Source: Umbribacter vaginalis (lineage in GTDB: Bacteria; Actinomycetota; Coriobacteriia; Coriobacteriales; Eggerthellaceae). Taken from it: a stretch of DNA of 64,000 nt. The stretch covers positions 23,994 to 87,993 of the forward strand of contig KQ959677.1 of assembly GCA_001552935.1 (NCBI GenBank), given 5' to 3'. The notes beneath the pieces were generated by a model, which was not told the origin of the DNA, ran no database searches, and was given only the letters and a program-made list of their open reading frames with translations. The translations under genes and the position numbers were made by a program. The first letter of the stretch is position 1; every line of letters begins with the position of its first letter. Positions 26,455 through 35,689 of the stretch are shown piece after piece.

Positions 26455-27924
26455 ATGGAACTCATAGTCAAAGCTAAAGACATCTTTTTGGAATATGCCG
26501 GCCGCGATATCCTAGATATCGAAGAGTTGGAAATCTACTCCTACGATCGCATCGGCTTGGTGGGAGACAATGGCGCAGGCAAAACCAGCCTGCTTAAAAT
26601 TCTGAGCGGCAATCTTACCATTGCGGACGCCGACGTCAGGCGCTTCGGCAGCATTGCCCTCATCGGCCAACTCGATGAACTCGACCTTGATGCGGCTCAG
26701 GACAGTGGTGAGATGCTCTCCCGTCTCAACGTCGCCGGAGTGGCGCAGGAGACGATGAGCGGCGGGGAGGAAACACGCGCCAAGATTGCCTCTGCACTCT
26801 CCCAGCATGCAAGCGCGATCTTCGCCGACGAGCCTACGAGCCACCTCGACCAAGACGGCATCCGCCTTCTCGTCGGACAACTCAAGGCATTTGATGGGGC
26901 TCTGCTCATCGTGAGCCATGACCGTCATTTTCTCGACCAGGTGGTAGACAAGATCTGGGAGCTCAAAGACGGCGGTATTTCCGAATTCTGGGGTGACTAC
27001 TCCGACTATCTGCGACAGAAAGAAGAAGAGCGCAAAGCTCAGGCGACTCGATACGAAGAGGCGATGCGCGAGCGCGATCGCCTCGAAGCCGCCATCGAAA
27101 AACAACGGAAAAAAGCACGGCAGGTCGACGCCAAGCGGAAGGCTGCGAAAAAAAGCAACGAGTATGCAGGTCGATTGGGGCATCAGAAAGCAACCGGCAC
27201 CAAACAGAAGAGGATGTACCAGGCGGCTAAGGACATGGAGAAGCGCCTCGAAGCGCTCGAAGGGATTGAGGCCCCAGATAGCATTCGCGCCGTGCGGTTC
27301 CGCCAGAGCAAGGCCCTGGAACTGCATAGTAAATTTCCCATCTCGGCAGACGATTTCAGCTTGAGCTTCGGCAACTGCATGCTCTATGACCACGCGAAAT
27401 TCGAGATACCGCTCGGTGCCAAAGTGGCCATCACCGGTGGCAACGGTACAGGAAAGACCAGCCTGCTGAAGGCAATCGCTCGACGCGCCGACGGTATCAA
27501 CATCTCTCCCAAGGCAGAGATCGGTTACTTCGAGCAAACAGGCTACAAGTTCGACGCCCGTCAGTCTGCGATCTCGTTCATGCAGGATGGTTGCGAGTAC
27601 AGCATGACCGAAATTCGAGGCATCCTCGCCTCTATGGGAATCGGACCGCGCGACCTGACAAAGGACGTTGGCGTTCTCTCGGGAGGCGAAGTCATCAAGC
27701 TGCTACTCGCGAAGATGCTGCTGGGCAGATACAACATCTTGCTCATGGACGAGCCTGGAAATTACCTGGACATCAAGAGCGCCGAAGCCCTCGAGCAGAT
27801 GATGAGCGCCTATGCCGGAACGATAGTGTTCGTCTCCCACGATAAGAGGCTGGTCGAGAACGTCGCAGACATTGTCTACGAAATAAAGGACACCAAGCTA
27901 GTCAAAATCTTTCAGCGCGAATAG
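26455..27924 (+). CDS. Msr(D)-like ABC-F ribosomal protection protein
   Basis: 489 residues, close to Msr(D) (487), and starting [10 protein letters not shown] like it. Two ABC domains: Walker A GDNGAGKT (37-44), signature MSGGEE (101-106), DEPTSHLD (125-132); second Walker A GGNGTGKT (328-335), signature SGGE (409-412) and DEPGNYLD. The charged linker (about 185-270) contains the arm that reaches the ribosomal exit region in ABC-F proteins. There are no membrane helices. The family displaces macrolides or related drugs from the ribosome. The order mef then msr is that of known macrolide-efflux elements. The 261-base gap (26194-26454) is longer than usual and holds no clear gene; a weak 8-codon frame (MAALPVKR, 26406-26432) could be a second leader. 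Confidence 0.88.
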   Translation: MELIVKAKDIFLEYAGRDILDIEELEIYSYDRIGLVGDNGAGKTSLLKILSGNLTIADADVRRFGSIALIGQLDELDLDAAQDSGEMLSRLNVAGVAQETMSGGEETRAKIASALSQHASAIFADEPTSHLDQDGIRLLVGQLKAFDGALLIVSHDRHFLDQVVDKIWELKDGGISEFWGDYSDYLRQKEEERKAQATRYEEAMRERDRLEAAIEKQRKKARQVDAKRKAAKKSNEYAGRLGHQKATGTKQKRMYQAAKDMEKRLEALEGIEAPDSIRAVRFRQSKALELHSKFPISADDFSLSFGNCMLYDHAKFEIPLGAKVAITGGNGTGKTSLLKAIARRADGINISPKAEIGYFEQTGYKFDARQSAISFMQDGCEYSMTEIRGILASMGIGPRDLTKDVGVLSGGEVIKLLLAKMLLGRYNILLMDEPGNYLDIKSAEALEQMMSAYAGTIVFVSHDKRLVENVADIVYEIKDTKLVKIFQRE

Positions 27925-27961
27925 CCCTAAATGAGCAAGAAATAATCCCCGAACGGAGACA

Positions 27962-28141
27962 AGGGAGTAAAACGGCAAAGAAAGAGCCTCCGTCCCAACG
28001 CAGGGAACGGAGGCTCTTTAATCGCTTTTACTCATCTCCGTCGCTGGTGGCTTTGTCATGACTCTCGTACGAAACGAAACTCAGCGGCACAGTGCGGCAC
28101 TCAAAATCGCAGGTCAGAACCCTATCGGCCTACTCCCACTC
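27962..28141. repeat. Segment-end block A with guaA terminal core (attR side)
   Basis: Near-identical partner of 23210-23388. It contains GGGAGTAAAA, the 12-base-arm terminator (27982-27993 / 28007-28018), TCGCTGGTGGCTTTG, CTCTCGTACGAAACGAAACT and the core CTACTCCCACTC (28130-28141), which here is the real end of guaA (GAG TGG GAG TAG on the minus strand). The terminator also ends the mef/msr transcript. Confidence 0.85.
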
Positions 28142-29746
28142 AATAGTGGCGGGAGGTTTGCTGGTGATGTCGTACGCAACGCGGTTCACACCAGGAACTT
28201 CAGCAACAATGCGTCCGCTTATCCGTGCCAGTACATCATAAGGCAGTCGCGCCCAATCAGCCGTCATCGCATCGCTGCTCTCAACTGCCCGCACGATGAT
28301 AGGCCGCGCGTAAGTGCGTTCGTCACCCATAACGCCAACGCTTTTCACATCAGGCAAAACAGCGAAATACTGCCATGCAGCATGCTGTGAGTTATGCTCG
28401 CCCGTTTCCTCATACAGGCGCTTGTTATACGCATCAAGCTCCTCGCGCACAATCGCGTCCGCGTTTTTAAGGATGGCAAGCTTTTCCGCGTCAACAGCGC
28501 CAATAATGCGAATTGCCAAACCAGGCCCTGGAAACGGCTGGCGATACACAATGTGCTCGGGAAGTCCCAGCGCCAAACCCAGCTTGCGAACTTCGTCCTT
28601 GAAAAAGTGATCGAGCGGCTCAATTAAGTCGAAATGCACGCCGTCAGGGAAGGGGATAAGGTTGTGGTGGCTTTTGATGGTTGACGCGCTGCCTTGCGTT
28701 TTGCGCGCGCCCGACTCGATAATGTCGGGGTAAATAGTGCCTTGCGCCAGGTAGCGCACGCCTTCCAGCTGCTGCGCCACGTTAAAGAACTCTTTCCAGA
28801 ATTGCGTTCCAATGCGCTTGCGTTTTTCCTCGGGGTCTACAACGTCTTTCAACAGTTCAGCGTAGCGATCTTCAGCATGAACGTGAATAAAGTCAACGTC
28901 GAATTGCTGCGTAAACACCGCTTCAACTTCTTCAGGCTCATTTTTGCGAAGCAGCCCATGATTGATAAATACGCAGGTCATCTGCTTACCGATGGCGCGC
29001 GCTCCCAGCGCTGCCACAACCGAGCTATCCACGCCGCCCGACAGCGCCAAAATAACGCGGTCGTTTCCGACGTGTTGTTTCATCTGCGCACACAGGGTTT
29101 CAACAATGTTGTCCATGTTCCACGCAGGCGTTAGTTTTGCAATGTTGAACAGGAAGTTTTTCAGCATCTGCGTGCCGAATTCGGTGTGTGCCACTTCCGG
29201 ATGAAATTGCGTTGCATAAATGTTCATGCTTGCATTTTCCATGGCTGCAACAGGGCAAATGTCGGTTGATGCCGTTACGCTAAAGCCTTCGGGAACGTGT
29301 TGCACGCTGTCTCGATGACTCATCCATACGGTTTGTTCATGGGGCGTATCTGCCAGCAAGGCGCTTTCGCAATGTGCGGCTTTGATGAGGCGCGCTGCCC
29401 CGTATTCGCCCTTTTCAGTATGCGCAACACTGCCGCCGAGCGCATCAGCTATGCTTTGGTGGCCATAGCAAAATCCCAACAGGGGAATGTTCGCATGCAA
29501 AATTGCGGGGTCGATGTGGGGCGCTTCGGGCTCGTAAACGCTTGCAGGCCCACCCGAAAGAACAATTGCGTCGGGTTTTCGCTGGAAAAGTTCGTCAGCA
29601 GAAATTGTTCCTGGCAAAATTTCGGAATATACGTGTAGGTCGCGGATGCGCCGCGCGATAAGCTGGCCATATTGTGCCCCAAAATCGAGCACTGCAACTG
29701 TTTGCGTTTTTTGTTCCGTGCTGGTATCGAGCGTTGCGTTTTGCAC
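28130..29746 (-). CDS. guaA: GMP synthase (glutamine-hydrolysing)
   Basis: 538 residues from the GTG at 29746, chosen because AAAGGAG sits 5 bases upstream; an in-frame upstream ATG at 29845 would add an unsupported 33-residue leader. The glutaminase domain has GFCYGHQ with nucleophile C93 and QFHPEV with H182 and E184. The PP-loop of the synthetase is SGGVDSS (236-242). The enzyme ends KPPATIEWE as usual. It converts XMP to GMP. The 3' end is a known integration site for genomic islands, and here the accessory DNA begins exactly at the stop codon. Confidence 0.96.
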   Translation of the reverse strand: MQNATLDTSTEQKTQTVAVLDFGAQYGQLIARRIRDLHVYSEILPGTISADELFQRKPDAIVLSGGPASVYEPEAPHIDPAILHANIPLLGFCYGHQSIADALGGSVAHTEKGEYGAARLIKAAHCESALLADTPHEQTVWMSHRDSVQHVPEGFSVTASTDICPVAAMENASMNIYATQFHPEVAHTEFGTQMLKNFLFNIAKLTPAWNMDNIVETLCAQMKQHVGNDRVILALSGGVDSSVVAALGARAIGKQMTCVFINHGLLRKNEPEEVEAVFTQQFDVDFIHVHAEDRYAELLKDVVDPEEKRKRIGTQFWKEFFNVAQQLEGVRYLAQGTIYPDIIESGARKTQGSASTIKSHHNLIPFPDGVHFDLIEPLDHFFKDEVRKLGLALGLPEHIVYRQPFPGPGLAIRIIGAVDAEKLAILKNADAIVREELDAYNKRLYEETGEHNSQHAAWQYFAVLPDVKSVGVMGDERTYARPIIVRAVESSDAMTADWARLPYDVLARISGRIVAEVPGVNRVAYDITSKPPATIEWE

Positions 29747-30059
29747 CGTAACTCCTTTTTCTTGTGTTTTACGACGACCTTGCATTCCTGCAACTTTGCT
29801 GCGTGTACGCGGGCTGCTGTGCGCTTTTGCAAGCGCGGTTTTCACGCTGCGTGCGTTCCTGCGTCTTTGCTACTGCGTCCCTTTGGCGTTCTGCGTGTCT
29901 TGCTAGGCGCATGTGCGAACAGGTATTTTTAACGTCTTGCGCGCTGCGTGCGCGCGTACTTCTACAGCAATATTGTATAAGCTTACGCGCCACTCTATGA
30001 GATATTTTTGCGAGTATGCTAAAATTCCACGACTGTTTACACTCCTTGAGAAACGCGCT

Positions 30060-30122
30060 GGAATGCCTGGGAAACCCATGGGAATGCCTGGGAAACCCAT
30101 GGGAATGCTTGGGAAATGCGTG
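30060..30122 (+). repeat. Three 21-bp tandem repeats
   Basis: Units GGAATGCCTGGGAAACCCAT-G start at 30060 and 30081 (identical) and at 30102 (degenerate). They lie between the divergent guaA and uppP genes, whose 556-base gap (29747-30302) otherwise holds only promoter-like AT-rich stretches, such as TATAAG near 29971. Confidence 0.85.
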
Positions 30123-30302
30123 GGAACACACTCCATGTGTTTTTCACAAATTGCCCTCTGCCGCGTTTGCGATGGATGTAAACGCGGTATCATACACGTG
30201 TTAGAGATGTAACCCGGCGCGCGTCACATCGTTAAAGATGTGTGCTTGGGAAGCATAATACCTGTTTACAGCAAGGGCTTGCTCTTACCGATAAGGATAC
30301 CT

Positions 30303-31388
30303 ATGAACGTTCTCGATTATCTGCACGTGATATTTTTCGGCATTGTTGAAGGCATAACCGAATGGCTGCCCGTGTCGTCAACTGGGCATATGATGCTTTT
30401 TAACAGTCTGTGGCCTTTAGATGTGTCGCCCGAATTTTACGATACGTTTCTGGTAGTGATACAGCTGGGCGCAATCTTGGCTGTTATCGCTGCATTTTTT
30501 AGGCGTCTAAACCCGTTTTCGTTTAAGAAAAGTTCCGCCGAAAAGCGTGCTACGTGGCGCCTGTGGCTGCTGATTGTTGTGGGCTCAATACCTGCGGCAA
30601 TTGTTGGTATTGCGCTTGACAAATGGATAGAAGCGCACATCATGAACGACGCCTCCTTATCGTATAAAGTGGTTGCGGGTGCGCTTATTGTATACGGATT
30701 TATATTTATTATAATGGAACTTATTTTGAAGCGTCGCATTGCCAACAGCGCTGTTGTGCGTGGGAAGCATGCGCGTTTATCCAGCTCGCGGGCTTGTACA
30801 GGGAATGCAAGCACCGCACCAGCGAGTGCGCCCAGCACTGACGGGGAAGTGGGCGGTGTCGCGGAGAACGATGTGACTAGATCGGGAAAAGCTGCTGGCA
30901 CGGCAAACGGAACTGCTGCGCCCGTTCGCACGTTTTCGTTTGATAAGCAAACGCCCCGTTCAGCGCACGATTCTTCCGAGCTTGTTGCCAGTGTGACGTC
31001 GTTTAGCCAACTGTCACTTACACGAGCGTTTGCGGTTGGCGTGTTCCAGTGCCTTGCCATTATCCCAGGTACATCGCGCAGCGGCGCCATCATCATCGGT
31101 TCCATCTTGCTGGGCACCTCACGCACGATTGCAACCGAGTTTGCGTTTTTCCTGGCTATACCCATTATGTTTGGCTGGGGCTTGATCAAGTTTATCCGTC
31201 ACGGCCTTGCATTTACTGCGTATGAGTGGAGCGTTCTTGGCATTGGCGTTCTTGTGGCGTTTCTGGTATCGCTGCTTGCGATAAAGTTCCTGGTCGGGTT
31301 TATAAAACATCACGATTTCACGGCATTTGGCGTGTATCGCATACTTATTGGTGTACTTGCGCTGGCGTATTTCATGTTGCACGTATAA
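30303..31388 (+). CDS. uppP: Undecaprenyl-diphosphatase with inserted loop
   Basis: 361 residues from ATG 30303 (AAGGAT upstream). The catalytic motifs are EGITEWLPVSSTGH (16-29) and PGTSRSGA (255-262). The enzyme recycles the lipid carrier of peptidoglycan synthesis in the membrane and confers bacitracin tolerance. Typical UppP has about 265-290 residues; the excess is a hydrophilic, Ala/Ser/Thr/Gly-rich stretch at about 150-233 between two membrane helices, with no recognisable domain. The reading frame is clean across it, so the loop is probably tolerated on a membrane face. Confidence 0.92.
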   Translation: MNVLDYLHVIFFGIVEGITEWLPVSSTGHMMLFNSLWPLDVSPEFYDTFLVVIQLGAILAVIAAFFRRLNPFSFKKSSAEKRATWRLWLLIVVGSIPAAIVGIALDKWIEAHIMNDASLSYKVVAGALIVYGFIFIIMELILKRRIANSAVVRGKHARLSSSRACTGNASTAPASAPSTDGEVGGVAENDVTRSGKAAGTANGTAAPVRTFSFDKQTPRSAHDSSELVASVTSFSQLSLTRAFAVGVFQCLAIIPGTSRSGAIIIGSILLGTSRTIATEFAFFLAIPIMFGWGLIKFIRHGLAFTAYEWSVLGIGVLVAFLVSLLAIKFLVGFIKHHDFTAFGVYRILIGVLALAYFMLHV

Positions 31389-31486
31389 AAGCATGCGGCG
31401 AACGTAGTTTTGCGAAAATAGCGCCCGAATAAAATTTGCATGCATGCATGGGCGTGCGTTTTGCTGGCGTGTTCTCGTTCCCGTTC

Positions 31487-31572
31487 CCGTTCGTCCCGCA
31501 CACCGCACTCATTCCCGTTCATCCCGCACCTCGCAGGCGTTCTCGTTACCGTTCATACCGCACCTCGCAGGC
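31487..31572 (+). repeat. 24-bp units repeated with 28/34-bp period
   Basis: CCGTTCATCCCGCACCTCGC-AGGC (31515-31538) recurs as 31549-31572 with one mismatch, and more loosely at 31487-31510. The gap 31389-31780 between uppP and the DAHP synthase gene holds nothing else evident. Confidence 0.75.
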
Positions 31573-31780
31573 TTCCAGCATTCGTTCTCGCGCCAGCGTT
31601 CAACTTTGCAAATTTGTAAAAAATGTACGTTTCTGCTTATTTCTTATAAGCTTGTAGTATGGTTGTGCGTAATCAAAAATGCGTCTTAAGCGCGGCGGCT
31701 TTGTGTGTTTGACAAGCACGATTTGTGCGTCTTTGGTGAGCCAGATCACCTGCGCAAACGCGGTACAAAGGAGGCAACAC

Positions 31781-32578
31781 GTGGCAATCGCTCAGCAAGA
31801 ATTACCCGATTTATCAGGTAAAACAGACAAAGTTATCATGTTTGTGGGCCCTTGTTCTATTGAGTCGGAAGAACAGTTCGCCCAAGCGGCAGAATGCTTT
31901 CATGACATGGGGCTTTCGTGGATTCGCGGCGGCACGTTCAAACCGCGCACCAATCCGCATTCGTTCCAGGGTTTAGGCTTGCCTGGCGTGAAAATCATGC
32001 ACGACGTTTGCGCTCATTATCACCTTAAATCGCTTACCGAAGTGCTCGATACAGAAATGTGCGAAACCGTTGCCAAGCAGGTAGATGGCCTGCAAATTGG
32101 CGCGCGCAACTTCCAGAACTTTTCGCTGCTGCGACGCATGGGAAAAGTGGCGGCCGAGCACAATTCGCTTGTTATGTTCAAGCGTGGTTTTGCGGGAACG
32201 ATTGATGAATGGCTGGCTGCCACCTCGTATATTACCAACGAAGGCGCCAAAAACGTCATGCTGTGCGAGCGCGGCTTACGTACCTTTGAAACAGCAACGC
32301 GCTTTACGCTTGACATTTCAGCGGTGCCCGTTTTGCACAAGCTGTCAACGTTTCCTGTGTGCGTTGACGTTTCGCACGCGGCCGGTCAGCGCGATTTAGT
32401 TCCGTCTTTGGCAAAAGCGGCGCTTGCGGCTGGCGCTGATGCTATTATGATTGAGGTGCACCCGAATCCACATGTTGCGCTTTCTGACAGTGCTCAGCAG
32501 CTTACGCTTGAACAGTTTAAGCGCCTGTTCGATGAGTTGAGTGGTATCGCTCATGCCTTGGGAAAAACACTCGTTTAG
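31781..32578 (+). CDS. aroF: 3-deoxy-7-phosphoheptulonate synthase, KDO8P-synthase-like type
   Basis: 265 residues from the GTG at 31781, which has AAAGGAGG upstream; the longer frame from 31679 has no such site. Motifs: FVGPCSIES (metal-binding Cys 25), RGGTFKPRTNPHSFQG, LQIGARNFQN, CERG, DVSHAAG and EVHPNP. This is the type I-beta DAHP synthase without the N-terminal regulatory ferredoxin-like domain. It starts the shikimate pathway from PEP and erythrose 4-phosphate. A chorismate mutase gene follows 193 bases later, and in related enzymes the mutase can act as the regulatory partner. Confidence 0.9.
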   Translation: MAIAQQELPDLSGKTDKVIMFVGPCSIESEEQFAQAAECFHDMGLSWIRGGTFKPRTNPHSFQGLGLPGVKIMHDVCAHYHLKSLTEVLDTEMCETVAKQVDGLQIGARNFQNFSLLRRMGKVAAEHNSLVMFKRGFAGTIDEWLAATSYITNEGAKNVMLCERGLRTFETATRFTLDISAVPVLHKLSTFPVCVDVSHAAGQRDLVPSLAKAALAAGADAIMIEVHPNPHVALSDSAQQLTLEQFKRLFDELSGIAHALGKTLV

Positions 32579-32771
32579 CTGGTGTTATTGCGTGCTTGAC
32601 GGGTGTTGGTGAACGCTCGGGAACGCGAGGCTCGCCTCGTGGGCGCTTCTCGGTTGCGTTGCGCATCATGCACAAGATGCGACATTCGTGTAGAATTGGT
32701 GCGATAGATTGGCAGCTTGGCACATTGCATATGCCGCTTGTGGCTGCACGCACGGAAAGTAGGAGAGTATT

Positions 32772-33173
32772 ATGGCTGTTCAGCATACAGATAAAACGCA
32801 ACAAAACGATGCTTGCACGGGGGAAGCGTGCGCACCGCGTCCATATACGAAAAACGAACACGATGCCGCTTTGCGCGATGCAGTTGTCGCAGGCACGTCA
32901 ACACCCGATGCTGCAACGTGCCAGCAGTTGTTAGCAACGTGGCGCGAGAGCATTGATACTATCGATACGCAGCTGGTGTATCTTCTGGGGGAACGTTGCC
33001 GCTTTTCGCTTGCTATTCGCGCTATTAAACAGCAGCTGGAACAGGGAATATTTGATGCTGCCCGCGAAGAAGAAATCTTTGAGCACATTGCTGCGGTGAA
33101 TAATACGCCCTTTGATGCAACACAGCTGGAGTCTATCTTCAAGGCTATTTTACGCGCCTCCAAAGAAGCATAA
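32772..33173 (+). CDS. Chorismate mutase (AroQ type)
   Basis: 133 residues; AGGAGAG precedes the ATG. An N-terminal ~50-residue low-conservation stretch is followed by an AroQ-type all-helical domain: WRESIDTIDTQLVYLLGERC with the substrate-binding arginine, AIRAIKQQ with the catalytic lysine, and the C-terminal FKAILRASKEA. Converts chorismate to prephenate for Tyr and Phe synthesis. The DAHP synthase gene just upstream suggests joint expression or a physical complex. Confidence 0.85.
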   Translation: MAVQHTDKTQQNDACTGEACAPRPYTKNEHDAALRDAVVAGTSTPDAATCQQLLATWRESIDTIDTQLVYLLGERCRFSLAIRAIKQQLEQGIFDAAREEEIFEHIAAVNNTPFDATQLESIFKAILRASKEA

Positions 33174-33440
33174 GCGCCAGCAGAGCCGCCATCGGTGACC
33201 TTTTATATCGTTGCAATTGTCACGACTGCCGCAAGCGCTGCCATCTGTGCAAACATTGCTGTAACCACCTTCAACAAAGCTCCATTTTCACCTGCGGTTT
33301 AATTCTTCTGCCTCAATACCTGCGCCTTTATGGTGCGTCAATCAAGCGGCGTGTTAAAAGTATGTTTCTCGCAAGCAATTTCGAAAAAATTCGCGCCACC
33401 TTACGCCTAATAAGAGTATACTGTCACTACTTTATGAGAT

Positions 33441-33740
33441 GCGATGACTTGGAAATACAAAGTTCTTCATTTCACAGAGAGTTGGCGTTAGCTGAAAGCC
33501 AACAATGAACGCTTTGAATGTCACCAACGAGCAGTTCTTGTGAACGCATGCGTGTATGAAGTCACCCCTTCCTGCATGTATGTAAGTAAGCTTGAGCCGG
33601 AAAGCCCCGTTACAGGCACTTGATAATGAAACATATTGCTTAGTTACCAGCCTTGGTAAGAACAGGTTTTGCGATATCGCCGCATGTTTCCTGCGCATAC
33701 AGCGCATGGAGAACGCAACCAGGTGGAACGTGACGCACCT
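33441..33740 (+). promoter_or_regulatory. Probable T-box riboswitch, valine-type
   Basis: The leader has the T-box stem I signature CACAGAGAG (33473-33481) followed by TTGGCGTTAGCTGAAAGCCAA, a stem with the usual GCTGA-AGCC layout. GAAT-GTC-ACC at 33516-33525 places GTC (Val) where the specifier codon should stand. The T-box itself would be AGGTGGAACGTGACGCACCT (33721-33740), close to but shorter than the AGGGTGGNACCGCG consensus. Binding of uncharged tRNA-Val would raise ilvD expression. Regions 33174-33440 and 33741-33890 hold no gene. Confidence 0.6.
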
Positions 33741-33894
33741 CGCGTCCGATTTCGCACGCGGGAACGGAAACGGCATCGCCGCCCTCCGCCACGACGTGCT
33801 TGGCACGCATCCGCGCCACGCGGCAACAGTTCGTTCTTACACATCGCGCTCAACTTTGCAATCTTTGTTTTATTGCTCCATAGTCTTGTTCGGG

Positions 33895-33929
33895 TCCCTT
33901 TCAGCGCTTGCTTGCTGAGGGATTTTTTT
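33895..33929 (+). terminator. Intrinsic terminator ahead of ilvD
   Basis: TCCCT-TT-CAGC (33895-33905) pairs with GCTG-AGGGA (33914-33922), leaving a 2-base bulge, and is followed by seven T. It stands 87 bases before the ilvD start inside the leader, so read-through must be controlled for the operon to be expressed. Confidence 0.75.
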
Positions 33930-34015
33930 ATGGGCGCACAGTGCACCCGCCTGCATCTTCGCAAACTTTGCAACGATGCGTGCCACCTGCCTGTGCGATG
34001 AGAAAGGACAAGATT

Positions 34016-35689
34016 ATGCACCTACGAAGCGAGCAAATTACGCAAGGTGTGATGCGCGCACCACACCGTTCCCTCCTTAAAGCTGACGGAATGACCGACG
34101 AAGAGCTCAAACGCCCCTTGATTGCGGTTATCAATTCTCGAAACGATATCATCCCAGGTCACAACAACCTCGATAAAATTTGCGCTGCTGTAAAAGCTGG
34201 CATTTATATGGCTGGTGGCGTTCCTTTTGAAATTTCAACTATCGGCGTGTGCGACGGCATTGCCATGAACCACGAAGGCATGCACTATTCACTGGTGTCG
34301 CGCGATGTTATTGCTGACTCGCTTGAATGCGCAGTTCAGGGCCACGCTTTCGACGGCATCGTATGCATTCCGAACTGTGACAAAATTGTTCCTGGTATGT
34401 TGCTGGGTGCGCTGCGCGTGAACATTCCAACGGTTTTTGTGTCGGGTGGCCCTATGCTGCCGGGTGTTTCGCCTCATAAATGCGGGCCTTCAACCGACTT
34501 AAACACACTATTCGATGGTGCAGCCGCTGTGTGCGCACACCGCATGAGCATCGACGAGCTGAACTACTACGAAGAAACGGCATGTCCTACCTGCGGAAGC
34601 TGCTCGGGTATGTTCACCGCAAACTCGATGAACTGTCTGTGCGAAGCACTGGGCGTCGCGCTTCCTGGTAACGGCACCATTCCAGCTGTGTATTCCGAGC
34701 GTCTGCGCCTTGCGAAACACGCGGGTATGAAAGTGATGGAGTTGCTTGAGAAAGGCATTTGCCTGAAGGACATCGTAACGCCTGCTGCTGTTCACAATGC
34801 GATGGCGTGCGACATGGCGTTTGGCGGTTCTACAAATACGGTTTTGCACTTAACGGCCATCGCGCGCCAAGCGGGTTGCCCGATAACGATGGACGACTGG
34901 GACAAGGTGTCGGCGTGCACGCCTCATCTGGTGAAACTGCAACCTTCGGGCCCGCGTCCGCTTATCGATTTGTATTACGTTGGCGGCGTTCCTGTTGTTA
35001 TGCACGAGCTTAATCGCGCTGGCAAGCTTGATCACGCGGCGCTCACGTGCATGGGGCCGCTTGATGACTACCTTGAGCATTGCACAAAACCTGCCGATGG
35101 TGAGGTGTGCCGCACGGCTGAAAATCCTTTTTCGCCTATTGGAGCACTTAAAGTGTTGCATGGAAATTTGGCGCCGCGCGGAGGCATTGTCAAGAAAAGC
35201 GCCGTTGATCCGAAAATGCTTACGCACACCGGTCCTGCCCGCGTTTTCAACAGCGAAGAAGAAGCCTGTGCAAGCATCAATGCAGGTAAAATTCACCCAG
35301 GCGATGTTGTTGTTATTCGCTATGAAGGGCCAAAAGGCGGCCCTGGCATGCGCGAAATGTTGACGCCTACCTCGTCAATTGTGGGTATGGGGCTTTCAAC
35401 AAGTGTAGCACTTATTACCGATGGACGTTTTTCGGGCGCAACGAAAGGCCCTGCTATTGGCCATGTGAGTCCTGAAGCTGCAGCTGGTGGGCCTATTGCG
35501 CTTGTGCAAGAAGGCGACTCGATTACGGTTGATATCGAGCACGGCCAACTGACGCTTAATGTTTCTGATGAAGAACTCGCAACAAGAAAAGCGAATTTCG
35601 TGCCGCCCGCACCGAAACACAATCACGGTGTATTGGCAAAATATGCCAAATTGGTAAGTTCTGCAGATGAAGGAGCTTTCGTATCGTGA
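34016..35689 (+). CDS. ilvD: Dihydroxy-acid dehydratase
   Basis: 557 residues from ATG 34016, which has AGAAAGGA upstream. Iron-sulfur cysteines lie in CIPNCDK and in the [11 protein letters not shown] motif; the C-terminal GPKGGPGM and [10 protein letters not shown] loops are also present. Third step of branched-chain amino acid synthesis. It leads ilvD-ilvB-ilvN and ilvC, and the T-box leader lies directly upstream. The stop overlaps the GTG of ilvB (GTGA), so the two can be coupled. Confidence 0.95.
   Translation: MHLRSEQITQGVMRAPHRSLLKADGMTDEELKRPLIAVINSRNDIIPGHNNLDKICAAVKAGIYMAGGVPFEISTIGVCDGIAMNHEGMHYSLVSRDVIADSLECAVQGHAFDGIVCIPNCDKIVPGMLLGALRVNIPTVFVSGGPMLPGVSPHKCGPSTDLNTLFDGAAAVCAHRMSIDELNYYEETACPTCGSCSGMFTANSMNCLCEALGVALPGNGTIPAVYSERLRLAKHAGMKVMELLEKGICLKDIVTPAAVHNAMACDMAFGGSTNTVLHLTAIARQAGCPITMDDWDKVSACTPHLVKLQPSGPRPLIDLYYVGGVPVVMHELNRAGKLDHAALTCMGPLDDYLEHCTKPADGEVCRTAENPFSPIGALKVLHGNLAPRGGIVKKSAVDPKMLTHTGPARVFNSEEEACASINAGKIHPGDVVVIRYEGPKGGPGMREMLTPTSSIVGMGLSTSVALITDGRFSGATKGPAIGHVSPEAAAGGPIALVQEGDSITVDIEHGQLTLNVSDEELATRKANFVPPAPKHNHGVLAKYAKLVSSADEGAFVS

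Noticed and set aside
26512..27537. 341-codon minus-strand open frame
   Set aside because: Lies entirely inside the ABC-F gene, which has all family motifs; a high-GC shadow frame.
18735..28141. Search for an integrase or relaxase gene of the island stack
   Set aside because: No frame with tyrosine or serine recombinase motifs and no mobilisation gene was found, so none is annotated.
29747..29845. Upstream ATG of guaA giving a 33-residue longer protein
   Set aside because: The GTG at 29746 has AAAGGAG at proper distance and yields the normal GuaA length; the extension is basic low-complexity sequence.
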